64,000 bases of DNA. Origin: JBFGFX01 sp965232455 (GTDB lineage Bacteria; Pseudomonadota; Gammaproteobacteria; Steroidobacterales; Woeseiaceae). The notes below the pieces were generated by a model that made no database searches, had not been told where the DNA came from, and worked only from the letters and a program-made list of their open reading frames with translations. The stretch spans positions 1,612,001-1,676,000 of the forward strand of contig OZ246981.1 of assembly GCA_965232455.1 (NCBI GenBank), given 5' to 3'. Both the position numbers and the translations under genes were made by a program. Below, in pieces: positions 6,679 through 14,806 of the stretch (position 1 is the stretch's first letter; the number at the start of each line of letters is the position of its first letter).

Positions 6679-8211
6679 CTACCCCGTAACCTGCGCGCCC
6701 GGCCGTTCCGTCATGTCAAAATCCGTTAGACGAACGTTACGCAGTTGGCGCTGAAATGCCCGTCCGTTCTTCGGGTACAAAGTCGAAACCCTTCCGCTGG
6801 CGTCGATGTACCAGCTCCTGCAGCCGGAAAGCCATACGGTCCGTTCGAGGTCGGCGTCAACCTGCGCATTGTAGGCTGCCTGCGCCGACGGTTTGACCGA
6901 CAGCAGCCGTTCCGAACCGGCCGCGTCGATGAGTTTGAGGATATAGGCTATTTCCTGCTCGATCATGTGTATGACCGAGGTCGTGCCAACACCGGTATTC
7001 GGCCCCGTCACGAGATAATAATTCGGAAACCCGGCGACGCAGGAACCGTTGTAGGCTTCCGCCCCGTCTTTCCACTGCGTCTCGAGCGACACGCCTTTCG
7101 CGCCGGTGATTCTGATTGAGCGAATGTGACGGCCGATGTCGAAGCCGGTTGCATAAACGATGACGTCGGCTTCGTGCAACCGGCCGTCTTTCCCACGGAC
7201 TCCCGCGGACTCCACGGACTCGATCCCGACCGCGATCAATTCGACGTTGGCGCGGTTCAAGGCGGCAAAAAAGTTGTCCGAGATCAGGATGCGCTTGCAG
7301 CCGATGGCGTAGTCGGGTGTGAGTTTGTCGTGCAGCGAAGTATCGTTGACCGAGGCACGCATGTGCCGGTTCACCCGCCACGCCGCCAGGCGACCGAACC
7401 ACGAGCCGCGCCTGATGATACGGAAAAACACGAATTCCATGCGTACCATGATCATCCACCGATAGGCCTTCGCGAACGCGGGCCAGCGTGAAAAGCGCCG
7501 CTTCTCACGATCCGTGTAGGCGCGATCGTTCCTTGGAGCGATGTAGTTGGGTGTCCGCTGAAACACCGTCACTTTCTTTGCAAGCTTGGCGATTTCGGGC
7601 ACCGCCTGGACGGCGCTCGCCGCGCTGCCGATCACGGCAACGCGCTTATCTGTCATGTCGACGGAAGAATCCCACCGCGCCGTATGCATCGAGACTCCGC
7701 AAAACCTGTCACGGCCCTTGATTTCGGGAATTAACGGCAGGTGCAATCCGCCGCTGCCATTGATCACATGCAGCGCACGCATCCGGCGCCCGTCCGCAAA
7801 CGTCGCAATCCATTTCCCGTCCGTGCTGTCGAGTCTCAGCTCTACGACCTTCGCGCCGAATTCTATATGAGACGCAAGACCGTATTTTTGGACGCAGCTG
7901 TCGATGTAGGCCTTGATCTCCGCCTGCGGCGAATAAACGCGGGACCAATCGGGGTTGGGATTGAAGGAAAAACAGTAAAAATGCGACGGCACGTCGCAGG
8001 CCGCACCCGGGTAGCGGTTCTCCCACCATGTGCCGCCGGCGGTCCGAGACTTTTCAAACAACCGAAAATTGGTCCTGCCGCGCTCCAGAAGCTTGATACC
8101 GGCGCAGATACCGGAGAAACCGGCGCCGATGATCAGTATGTCGAGCGTAGGCGTCACGCCCTCACGCTCACCGCCGTCCGGCGCGTCATTCCGACGGCGA
8201 AACCCGGTCAT
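6679..8211 (-). CDS. Flavin-containing (Baeyer-Villiger-type) monooxygenase
   Basis: 510 residues. The FAD-binding Rossmann motif GAGFSG is at 29-34, followed by the GGTWWENRYPGAACDVPS segment found in BVMOs. The fingerprint FxGxxxHxxxW is present as F170, G172, H176 and W180. A second nucleotide-binding motif (VAVIGSAASA) for NADPH lies near 192-201. Such enzymes use NADPH and O2 to convert ketones to esters or lactones. The predicted ATG start overlaps the end of the EcsC-like gene by 26 bases; an in-frame GTG at 8157 (residue 19) would remove the overlap and still keep the FAD motif. It is followed immediately by an alpha/beta hydrolase gene. Confidence 0.88.
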   Translation of the reverse strand: MTGFRRRNDAPDGGEREGVTPTLDILIIGAGFSGICAGIKLLERGRTNFRLFEKSRTAGGTWWENRYPGAACDVPSHFYCFSFNPNPDWSRVYSPQAEIKAYIDSCVQKYGLASHIEFGAKVVELRLDSTDGKWIATFADGRRMRALHVINGSGGLHLPLIPEIKGRDRFCGVSMHTARWDSSVDMTDKRVAVIGSAASAVQAVPEIAKLAKKVTVFQRTPNYIAPRNDRAYTDREKRRFSRWPAFAKAYRWMIMVRMEFVFFRIIRRGSWFGRLAAWRVNRHMRASVNDTSLHDKLTPDYAIGCKRILISDNFFAALNRANVELIAVGIESVESAGVRGKDGRLHEADVIVYATGFDIGRHIRSIRITGAKGVSLETQWKDGAEAYNGSCVAGFPNYYLVTGPNTGVGTTSVIHMIEQEIAYILKLIDAAGSERLLSVKPSAQAAYNAQVDADLERTVWLSGCRSWYIDASGRVSTLYPKNGRAFQRQLRNVRLTDFDMTERPGAQVTG

Positions 8212-9016
8212 CGTTCCTCAGGTTCAAGTACGCCTCGCGCACGATGTCCTCCGAATACTTGCGCTCGAGCCTGCGAATCGCAAAATGCCCGCGCGCCATG
8301 TCCTGAAAATGCGAGATGAATACCGTATTGACCATTCCGCCGCCGACCGCGCCGATCAGCGGAATGGTCTGCGCCATCGCCTTTTGTGTAACGACAATGC
8401 CGAAGCGGCTCGCGATAGCGGCGATCAGCCGCACCAGCGCGGGCGCGCCCGCGTTACCCACGCCATGTTTGGCCACATACTGCAAGGCGTCCGTCACGGC
8501 TTTGCCCAACGCGAGCCGGGCTCCGTAATACGACGTTTCCGCCGCGTCGTCCTCGCCCGACACACCGCTGCCCAATGCGAATACCTGCATGACGTTCACG
8601 AGCGTTTCGGGATCGTCCGGTGATTCACCCTCCGCGCGCGCGATGTCGGCCATCGAGCGGAACATGATGCCAGTGGTCAGCGGCAGTTCGACAAGCAACG
8701 CCTGCACCCCCAAAAAGCCGGCGACGGCGCCCGTCGTCATCACCGCCGCCGTGTGCATTTTCGGACTCGCGGTGTTCCGCACCCCGTCTTTCAGGGTTCG
8801 CATCGAACCGCGCATCGAAAGCTCAATGGCCTTGTGCGTGGATTGGCTTACGGCGTCGACGAGCGCGGCAGGAACGCGCTTGCCGAGTTGTTTGGCCACG
8901 GCCTCGACGGGCATGCCGAACGCGGAGCTGAGGCGGATGATCAGCGAAGGGTTTTCCAGACGCGCGTACGCCTCTCTGAGTGTGACGAGTTCGGCGCCGG
9001 TCAATTCGATAGCCAT
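8186..9016 (-). CDS. EcsC-family protein
   Basis: 276 residues from the ATG at 9016; the longer open frame upstream has atypical sequence and I exclude it. The EcsC domain covers nearly all of it: an N-terminal VAKQLG region, a hydrophobic AAVMTTGAVAGFLGVQALLVELPLTT-type stretch (~95-125), and a C-terminal block with SRFGIVVTQKAMAQTIPLIGAVGGG, which is the conserved core of the family. EcsC proteins have an unknown biochemical role; the name comes from the Bacillus Ecs ABC transporter locus. It precedes the BVMO and hydrolase genes on the same strand and overlaps the former. Confidence 0.8.
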   Translation of the reverse strand: MAIELTGAELVTLREAYARLENPSLIIRLSSAFGMPVEAVAKQLGKRVPAALVDAVSQSTHKAIELSMRGSMRTLKDGVRNTASPKMHTAAVMTTGAVAGFLGVQALLVELPLTTGIMFRSMADIARAEGESPDDPETLVNVMQVFALGSGVSGEDDAAETSYYGARLALGKAVTDALQYVAKHGVGNAGAPALVRLIAAIASRFGIVVTQKAMAQTIPLIGAVGGGMVNTVFISHFQDMARGHFAIRRLERKYSEDIVREAYLNLRNDDRVSPSE

Positions 9017-9687
9017 CGCGTATCGCTTATGACGGAAACGTTGCGACGGATTTGGACCGGAAACCCGCGCAAGCTTGTCGCTCGGGGCGCTCAGCAGCCC
9101 CTTTATAACCACTAATAACCAAAACGAATGACTTTGAATGGATGATCGTCGGCGCTCGCAACTTCTCGTCCGGGGCTCCTGGCGGCACGGAGCACACAGT
9201 GTACGCCGGATTCCGGCCGTTGTGCTCCGCAGAGCCCCAAACCTGCCCGCGACGGCGGGAATGCCCGTCGGTCCATCGGCGGTTCCGTTCGTCGGCTTCC
9301 TGAACGCCCGCAAATCGCACTGACGTTGACAGCGCTCTTTCAAGCACTTACGCAGCCGGGGCGCCGTTAATGCCACAACTCGTAGTCTGTTAATAGCTTT
9401 AGGTTCTTTATTAAGGCTCTATGGCTATTCCATTGCTGCCTAAGTAAAAACCCCTACCTCATCGTCCCCAAAATATTGTTGCATTTTTTCCACAAAATGC
9501 CCGAGCGGCTGTAATGCCTGTATTTTAAAGAAGTTTAGCCAGATATTGCGCATCCGATTTCCGCTGTTGTTGTTGCATTGCTACTTGCAAAAACCCCTTT
9601 TGCTCTGCAAGATTGCGCCTATGTGGTGCCGGGGCGATATAAGGTTCCGGAATTTCATTCACTACTCAACCTCAGGGGATTCCATAA
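9017..9687. other. Intergenic region upstream of receptor 1, 671 bases
   Basis: Contains the EcsC promoter side (minus-strand TATAAA at about 9102-9107) and a comparatively AT-rich half from 9385 leading to the first TonB receptor. That half includes the element shared with receptor 2 (9390-9415), several TTGCA words and C-rich words (AAAACCCC). No open frame here looks like a gene. Confidence 0.55.
9390..9415 (+). promoter_or_regulatory. Element shared by both TonB receptor genes (copy 1)
   Basis: TTAATAGCTTTAGGTTCTTT-ATTAAG at 272 bases before the receptor 1 start. It aligns with TTAAGTAGCTTTGGTTATTAAG (14536-14557), 248 bases before receptor 2. The shared core is TAGCTTT(A)GGTT flanked by TTAA and ATTAAG. 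In this copy the ends TTAATA and TATTAA are inverted repeats. The surrounding non-coding DNA is otherwise poorly conserved, so this may be a binding site. Confidence 0.45.
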
Positions 9688-12600
9688 ATGAATAAGAACC
9701 CAACCTTCGGCTATATGCTGCGAACCGCAGTATGCGCCGGAGTCATGGCAGCAATCGCTGCCCCCACGGCGGCGTTGGCCCAGGAGGATGACGACGTTCT
9801 CGACGTGGTCATCGTCACCGGCACACGCATCCAAAACCAAAACGTCATCGCGGCCAGCCCGATCACGACGATTGGTCAGGAAGAGATCAGCCTGAAGCAG
9901 ACGCCGAACATCGAACGCGTTTTCCGCGACCTGCCCGTCACCATCCCGGGCGACGGCGAGAACGTGAACAACGGCACGGCCGGTCAGGCAACCCTGGACC
10001 TTCGCGGTCTCGGGCCCGAACGTTCGCTGATCATGATCGACGGCAAACGCCTGGCGCCTTACGACATCAACGGCATCGTCACGACCGACGTCATTCCCGT
10101 GAACATGCTGGAACGCGTCGACGTGGTCACCGGCGGCGCCTCCGCCGTGTACGGCTCCGACGCCATGTCCGGTGCGGTCAACTTCATCATGCGCAATGAC
10201 TTCGAGGGCCTCGAGATCGACATGGGGTATTCCGACACCGAGGAAGGCGGCGACGACACGTATTACATCAACGCGTTGATCGGCGTGAACTTCGACGACG
10301 GTCGCGGCAACGTCACAATTGGCGGCGGCCGCACCAGCCGCGGCGCGATCCTGCTCGCCGAACGCGACTTCGGCCTCTTTGGTGTCTCGTCATCGACCGG
10401 CGCAGGCGCAGGCGCACCGCCGCCACGGCCGGCGGCAAACTGCCAGGGCGGCACGGAATTTACCGTTGATGCCGCTGCCGAAGTGGGTTCGACCACGGCT
10501 ATGCCGGGAACGCTGAACCTGCGAACCGGCGACGACTTTCAGTTCCGCGACGACATGACGCTTGGCACGGACGAGTGCGCCACGTTCAACTTCAATCCGT
10601 TCAACTACTACCAGACGCCCCAGGAGCGCTGGCAGGCGACGACGGTTGCGTCTTACAACGTCACCGATGAGATTGAAACGTACGCGCGGGTCTCGTTCTC
10701 GAGCAACCGTTCGGACTTCCAGATCGCCCCGTCCGGCACGTTCGGCTCGTCGTTCACGATTCCGGTCATGAACCCGTTTTTCACTGACGCTACTCGCACG
10801 ACCATCGTCAACGCATTAAATGCCGGCGCGCAGAACTTCGTGACGAGCACCCAGGAGGACATCGACGAAATCGATGCGCTGCCAAACCCCACGCCGGAAC
10901 AGCTCGATACCCGGGATGCCTTACAGGAAGCGCTGGATGCGGACCCGTTCGGGTTGATGTCCGCCGGTATCCAGGACCTCAACGGCAACAACGCGGCCGA
11001 CTTCGGAGACACCTTCACCTCGACCGCGCGCCGCCGTACGCTCGAACTCGGTCCGCGTACCGGCATTTTCGATACGGACTATTCGCAGTTCGTCTGGGGT
11101 CTGCGCGGCGTCATCCCACGCACCGAGAACTGGAACTTCGACCTGTCCTATCAGCGCGGCGAGTCCGACTTCGTGGAAACCCGCGACGGCTTCACTAACC
11201 TGGGTAACCTTCAGGCAGGCATCAACACGGTCGATCCGAACCAGTGTATCGATGCATTGGGCAACGTAACGGCCGCGCCCTGCACGCCCATCAACGTGTT
11301 CGGCCCGGTCGGTTCGATCACCGATGCGCAGCGTGATTCAGGGTTCTTCATCGCCATCGCCAGCGACCTGCGTCGTGCCGAACAAACCGTTTATCACGCG
11401 TCCGTCGACGGTACGATCGACCAGGTATCCTTGCCATGGGCCGACGACGGTCTGTCCGTCGCAATCGGTGTCGAACGTCGTGAAGAGTCTGCGAGTTCCT
11501 CGCCGGACGAGTGCCTCAAAGAAGCACCCACCAGCTGTCAGGGCGGCGCCGGCGGTAACCGGCTTCCCATTAAGGGCGCCTACGAAGTTGAAGAAGGGTT
11601 CGTCGAGGCCATTTTCCCGATCGTTCAGGGTCGACAGTTCTTCGAGAACCTGAGCATCGAGGCCGGCTACCGCAACTCCAACTTCGACCTGCAGGGCAGC
11701 ACCGACACCTGGAAAGGCGGTCTGAGCTGGCAGATCACGCAGGGCTTCCGTTTCCGCTTCATGGAGCAGCAGGCCGTGCGCGCAGCCAACATCGGCGAGT
11801 TGTTCAGCCCGGTCACGACCGGTCTCGACAACGCCACGCAGGACCCGTGCTCGGAGGGCCTGGAAGGCTACGTTCCACCGGCGCCCGGTTCTGCACTCTT
11901 TGACCTCTGCGTGTCGACCGGCATGCTTGCCAGCCAGGTTGGCACCGTTTCCAACATCATCGCTGGCCAGGTGAACGTGTTCAACGGCACCAATACGGCC
12001 AATCTGCCGACGCCGGAAACGGCCAGCACGACGACGTTCGGATTCGTCTGGGAGCCTGAGTTCGCTGCTTGGAATTCCCTTGCGCCGACCACGATCTCGA
12101 TCGACTATTACGACATCGACATCGAGGACTACATCGATGAGCCGAGCGGTCAGGAAGCGCTGGACGCGTGTTACGTTCTCCAGGATCCGATCGCCTGCGC
12201 GGGCATCGTCCGCATCGGCGGTGCGCTGACCGTCACCGGCACGGGTGCTCCGGCGTTCTTCACGAACTTCGAGACATTCCGGGCCGAGGGCATCGATCTG
12301 CAGATCAACACCGGGTTCGACCTGGGCGGACTGGGTGACCTCAGCATCAACTACACGGGTCACAACTATCTGACGAACGAGTTCCAGACGACAGCCGCAT
12401 CCGCCGTCGTGGACTGCAAAGGCAGATACGGCACGTCCTGCGACCCGGTTCCGGAGTATCGTCACACGCTGCGGTTCAACTGGATGCGCGACGACTTCGA
12501 CGCCTCGCTGCTGTGGCGCCACATCGGCGAAATGGACGCGCAGACGAACGAAGCAGGCAACCTGTTCGAGGCGTTCCGAAGCGTCGACGCACAGGACTAC

Positions 12601-12795
12601 CTCGACCTCTCGTTCGGCTACAGCTACCAGGACTTCGGTCGCATCTCGCTGCTGATCACCAACGTCGCCAACGAAGATCCGCCGATCCTCGGCAACAGCA
12701 CGGGCTCAACCGCGTTCAACTCGGGCAACACCTTCCCGAGCCTGTTCGACACCCTGGGTCGGACCTACGCGGTCAATCTGAAACTGACCTTCTGA
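9688..12795 (+). CDS. TonB-dependent outer-membrane receptor 1
   Basis: 1035 residues. The signal peptide spans ~1-31 (ending AALA/Q), then an acidic DDD stretch and a TonB-box-like segment VVIVTGTR (40-47). The plug domain follows (~55-170) with the conserved LDLRGLGPERSLIMIDGKR and VDVVTGGASAVYGSDAMSGAVN motifs, and then a 22-strand barrel ending in the outer-membrane-typical aromatic C-terminus NLKLTF. Several extracellular loops are long and contain paired cysteines (for example CLKEAPTSC). A Shine-Dalgarno AGGGG precedes the ATG. The family imports siderophores, peptides or glycans using TonB energy; the adjacent M20 peptidase suggests peptide substrates (inference). Terminator at 12822-12850. 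Confidence 0.93.
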   Translation: MNKNPTFGYMLRTAVCAGVMAAIAAPTAALAQEDDDVLDVVIVTGTRIQNQNVIAASPITTIGQEEISLKQTPNIERVFRDLPVTIPGDGENVNNGTAGQATLDLRGLGPERSLIMIDGKRLAPYDINGIVTTDVIPVNMLERVDVVTGGASAVYGSDAMSGAVNFIMRNDFEGLEIDMGYSDTEEGGDDTYYINALIGVNFDDGRGNVTIGGGRTSRGAILLAERDFGLFGVSSSTGAGAGAPPPRPAANCQGGTEFTVDAAAEVGSTTAMPGTLNLRTGDDFQFRDDMTLGTDECATFNFNPFNYYQTPQERWQATTVASYNVTDEIETYARVSFSSNRSDFQIAPSGTFGSSFTIPVMNPFFTDATRTTIVNALNAGAQNFVTSTQEDIDEIDALPNPTPEQLDTRDALQEALDADPFGLMSAGIQDLNGNNAADFGDTFTSTARRRTLELGPRTGIFDTDYSQFVWGLRGVIPRTENWNFDLSYQRGESDFVETRDGFTNLGNLQAGINTVDPNQCIDALGNVTAAPCTPINVFGPVGSITDAQRDSGFFIAIASDLRRAEQTVYHASVDGTIDQVSLPWADDGLSVAIGVERREESASSSPDECLKEAPTSCQGGAGGNRLPIKGAYEVEEGFVEAIFPIVQGRQFFENLSIEAGYRNSNFDLQGSTDTWKGGLSWQITQGFRFRFMEQQAVRAANIGELFSPVTTGLDNATQDPCSEGLEGYVPPAPGSALFDLCVSTGMLASQVGTVSNIIAGQVNVFNGTNTANLPTPETASTTTFGFVWEPEFAAWNSLAPTTISIDYYDIDIEDYIDEPSGQEALDACYVLQDPIACAGIVRIGGALTVTGTGAPAFFTNFETFRAEGIDLQINTGFDLGGLGDLSINYTGHNYLTNEFQTTAASAVVDCKGRYGTSCDPVPEYRHTLRFNWMRDDFDASLLWRHIGEMDAQTNEAGNLFEAFRSVDAQDYLDLSFGYSYQDFGRISLLITNVANEDPPILGNSTGSTAFNSGNTFPSLFDTLGRTYAVNLKLTF

Positions 12796-12821
12796 TCAGT
12801 ATCAGATCATGCGGTAAAGAG

Positions 12822-12850
12822 ACGGCGGCCCTCGGGCCGCCGTTTTTTTT
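12822..12850 (+). terminator. Rho-independent terminator of receptor 1
   Basis: ACGGCGGCCC / GGGCCGCCGT stem around a TC centre followed by eight T residues, 27 bases after the receptor stop. It is nearly identical to the terminator of receptor 2. Confidence 0.9.
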
Positions 12851-12878
12851 CGCAGCGCAGGAAGATTCCTGCAACCGC

Positions 12879-14282
12879 CTACTTAGCCGCGCCGATCTCG
12901 ATGATGATGTTCCAAAGGAAACGCACCATGTCGACGAGTGCCGCCTCGGAAACCCGTTCGTCGTCGCTGTGTGCGCCGAAGCGGCTGTTGATTTCCTCGA
13001 GCGTGCGTGCCGGACCGATGCCGTAGGCCTGTGTACCTTTCGCGCGGATCTGCGCCATGTCCGTGGCACCCGTCGCCATGACCGGCAGCGTCGTCGAGTT
13101 CGGGTAGAGCCGCTTCGACACGGCCTCGATGACTTCAAACATCTCGTTGTCGATGTCCGAGGGTACGGCGGCCGGGCGGTAGATGTCCTCAGGCACGATC
13201 TCGATGGCGGGATTGTCGATAACCTCCGCAAGTTGGCGATAGAAGCCCTCGACGTCCTCGTCCGGCAACATACGAATGTCCAACACCGCGCTGGCCTCTG
13301 ACGGGATCACGTTCTTGCGGAAACCGGCGTCGATGATGGTCGGTACGACCGACGTTCTGATTGACGAGTAGTGGTGCGGATCGTTTTCCCGAAACCACGC
13401 GTCAATCGCTTTCTGGTGCTCCGCGTTGTCGACGTTGCCGTAACGGAAAGCGGCGTCACCCGCATTCAGGCTCGCCATGCGCTCGAAATAGGCGCGCGTC
13501 GTGCTGTTCAAACGGATCGGCGTCCGCCACTGGCCGGCCTTGGCGACAGCGTCGGCAAGCATCAGGACCGCGTTGTCCGTGCGCGGGCGCGAACCGTGAC
13601 CCGCGGTTCCGCGCGCGACCAGCGTGGCCCGCCGGGGCATCTTCTCGGTCGTCTGCACGCCGACGACGTGCACATGGCCGTCGACCTCCTGCATGCCGCC
13701 GCCCTCCGCGATCGCAAATTCGGCCGCAATGACGTCCCAATGCTCTTCGACCATGAAGTTGATGCCGACGTCCGGCGTGCCCTCCTCGCCGGATTCGGCC
13801 AGGAAAATGATGTCCCGGTCCATCTCGACGTCGAGCCGGTTGAGGAGGAGCATGACGATCAAGCCGGCGGTAACGTTGTCCTTGTCATCCAGCGTGCCGC
13901 GGCCCCAGATATACCCGTCTTTACGCACGGCGGAAAACGGGTCCTCCGACCAGTTTTCCGCCTGCACGCCAACCACGTCGGTGTGCCCCATGATCAGAAT
14001 CGGGCGTTTGGAACCGTTGCCCTCATAACGAGCGACCAGGTTGGCGCGCTCGGGATCGACGCTGTACAGCTCCGACGCGATGCCCTCGCCGGCAAGCACG
14101 TCCTGCAGATACTTCGCGACCTTGGTCTCGTTGCCCGGCGGATTGGAAGAGTCGATACGGACGAGGTCCGTCATGTAGTCGATGGATTCGGCGCCAAGTT
14201 CGTCCCAATCGATCAGAAATCGCTCCTGCGCACATATAACAATTGGGAATAGCAGCAACAAGGCCGCACAAGTTTTTCGCAT
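12879..14282 (-). CDS. M20 family zinc metallopeptidase, exported
   Basis: 467 residues with an N-terminal signal peptide (~1-18, ending ICAQ), so periplasmic. M20 motifs are all present: GHTDVV with zinc ligand H100 and catalytic D102, GRGTLDDKD with bridging Asp, and ESGEEG with catalytic Glu166 and zinc ligand Glu167. The dimerisation/lid domain begins around residue 215 and carries TAGHGSRP. Members hydrolyse dipeptides, acyl-amino acids or carboxypeptidase substrates. The gene lies between two paralogous TonB receptors in the opposite orientation, which suggests processing of the imported peptide ligand (inference). Confidence 0.92.
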   Translation of the reverse strand: MRKTCAALLLLFPIVICAQERFLIDWDELGAESIDYMTDLVRIDSSNPPGNETKVAKYLQDVLAGEGIASELYSVDPERANLVARYEGNGSKRPILIMGHTDVVGVQAENWSEDPFSAVRKDGYIWGRGTLDDKDNVTAGLIVMLLLNRLDVEMDRDIIFLAESGEEGTPDVGINFMVEEHWDVIAAEFAIAEGGGMQEVDGHVHVVGVQTTEKMPRRATLVARGTAGHGSRPRTDNAVLMLADAVAKAGQWRTPIRLNSTTRAYFERMASLNAGDAAFRYGNVDNAEHQKAIDAWFRENDPHHYSSIRTSVVPTIIDAGFRKNVIPSEASAVLDIRMLPDEDVEGFYRQLAEVIDNPAIEIVPEDIYRPAAVPSDIDNEMFEVIEAVSKRLYPNSTTLPVMATGATDMAQIRAKGTQAYGIGPARTLEEINSRFGAHSDDERVSEAALVDMVRFLWNIIIEIGAAK

Positions 14283-14680
14283 TGGGTTTCTCCGCTTTGT
14301 GGTGGTTGCCGGCAGCGCCGAGTGTACGCTTTTTTACGATCGCGATTCATTTGCACCGGGCGTAAAACGATTTCCATGGAAACCACTAAAAACTGCGGCG
14401 TAAATGCGTTCGTAGACGCGCGACGCCGAAACCGGCCATCGTTTCTAGCGTAAGTATTTTTCGAGCATAAAGTCGATTCCGTTCGGTATTCGCGGACTGT
14501 TTGTTTCCTAGGAACCCAACCAGGAGATCTTTTTATTAAGTAGCTTTGGTTATTAAGAAACACACTTTTGCGCATACATATAGCCAGGTTTTCTAACCGA
14601 TGTTGCTTGCAGTCCACAGATTGTCGTTATAGTCCCGCCCACGTGAGTAAGGGGATTCAAGCAGTTTCGCCCCTAAAAAC
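14283..14680. other. Divergent region between M20 gene and receptor 2 leader
   Basis: 398 bases, AT-richer than the coding sequence. It holds copy 2 of the receptor-associated element (14536-14557), a candidate -10 hexamer TATAGT at 14628-14633, and AGGGGATTC at 14650-14658, which matches the ribosome-binding region of receptor 1. No credible gene seen before 14681. Confidence 0.5.
14536..14557 (+). promoter_or_regulatory. Element shared by both TonB receptor genes (copy 2)
   Basis: TTAAGTAGCTTTGGTTATTAAG. The word TTATTAAG occurs twice here (14533-14540 and 14550-14557) on either side of TAGCTTTGG. Distance to the receptor 2 start is 248 bases, close to that of copy 1 (272 bases). Confidence 0.45.
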
Positions 14681-14806
14681 ATGGCAATTGTTGTTGAACT
14701 GCTACGCATGAAGCCGATTGCCATATTCAATGATTACGACATGTGGTACTTCGCCATCGTGATGGCCGGGTACCTGTTCTCAATTGGACTCGGGAGATTC
14801 AGTTAA
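14681..14806 (+). CDS. Possible 41-residue leader peptide overlapping receptor 2
   Basis: A short open frame, ATG at 14681 (or in-frame ATG at 14708), encoding about 41 (or 32) residues with a hydrophobic aromatic stretch (MWYFAIVMAGYLFSIGLG) that could span a membrane. Its stop codon overlaps the receptor 2 start as TAATG, the classical termination-reinitiation overlap. No homologue is recognised and neither ATG has a good Shine-Dalgarno sequence. It may be a regulatory leader, a small membrane protein or chance. Confidence 0.3.
   Translation: MAIVVELLRMKPIAIFNDYDMWYFAIVMAGYLFSIGLGRFS

Noticed and set aside
9017..9376. 120-residue N-terminal extension of the EcsC-like gene.
   Set aside because: The extension is cysteine/arginine-rich without family similarity, and the EcsC domain begins right at ATG 9016.
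11338..12522. 394-residue open frame antisense to TonB receptor 1, with a similar one (16375-17640) antisense to receptor 2.
   Set aside because: Arginine-, valine- and aspartate-rich composition with no domain pattern. They mirror each other only because the receptors do, and arise from GC-rich codon usage on the opposite strand.
14743..14805. 21-residue N-terminal extension of receptor 2.
   Set aside because: It does not align with receptor 1, would spoil the signal peptide, and the ATG at 14806 has a proper ribosome-binding site.
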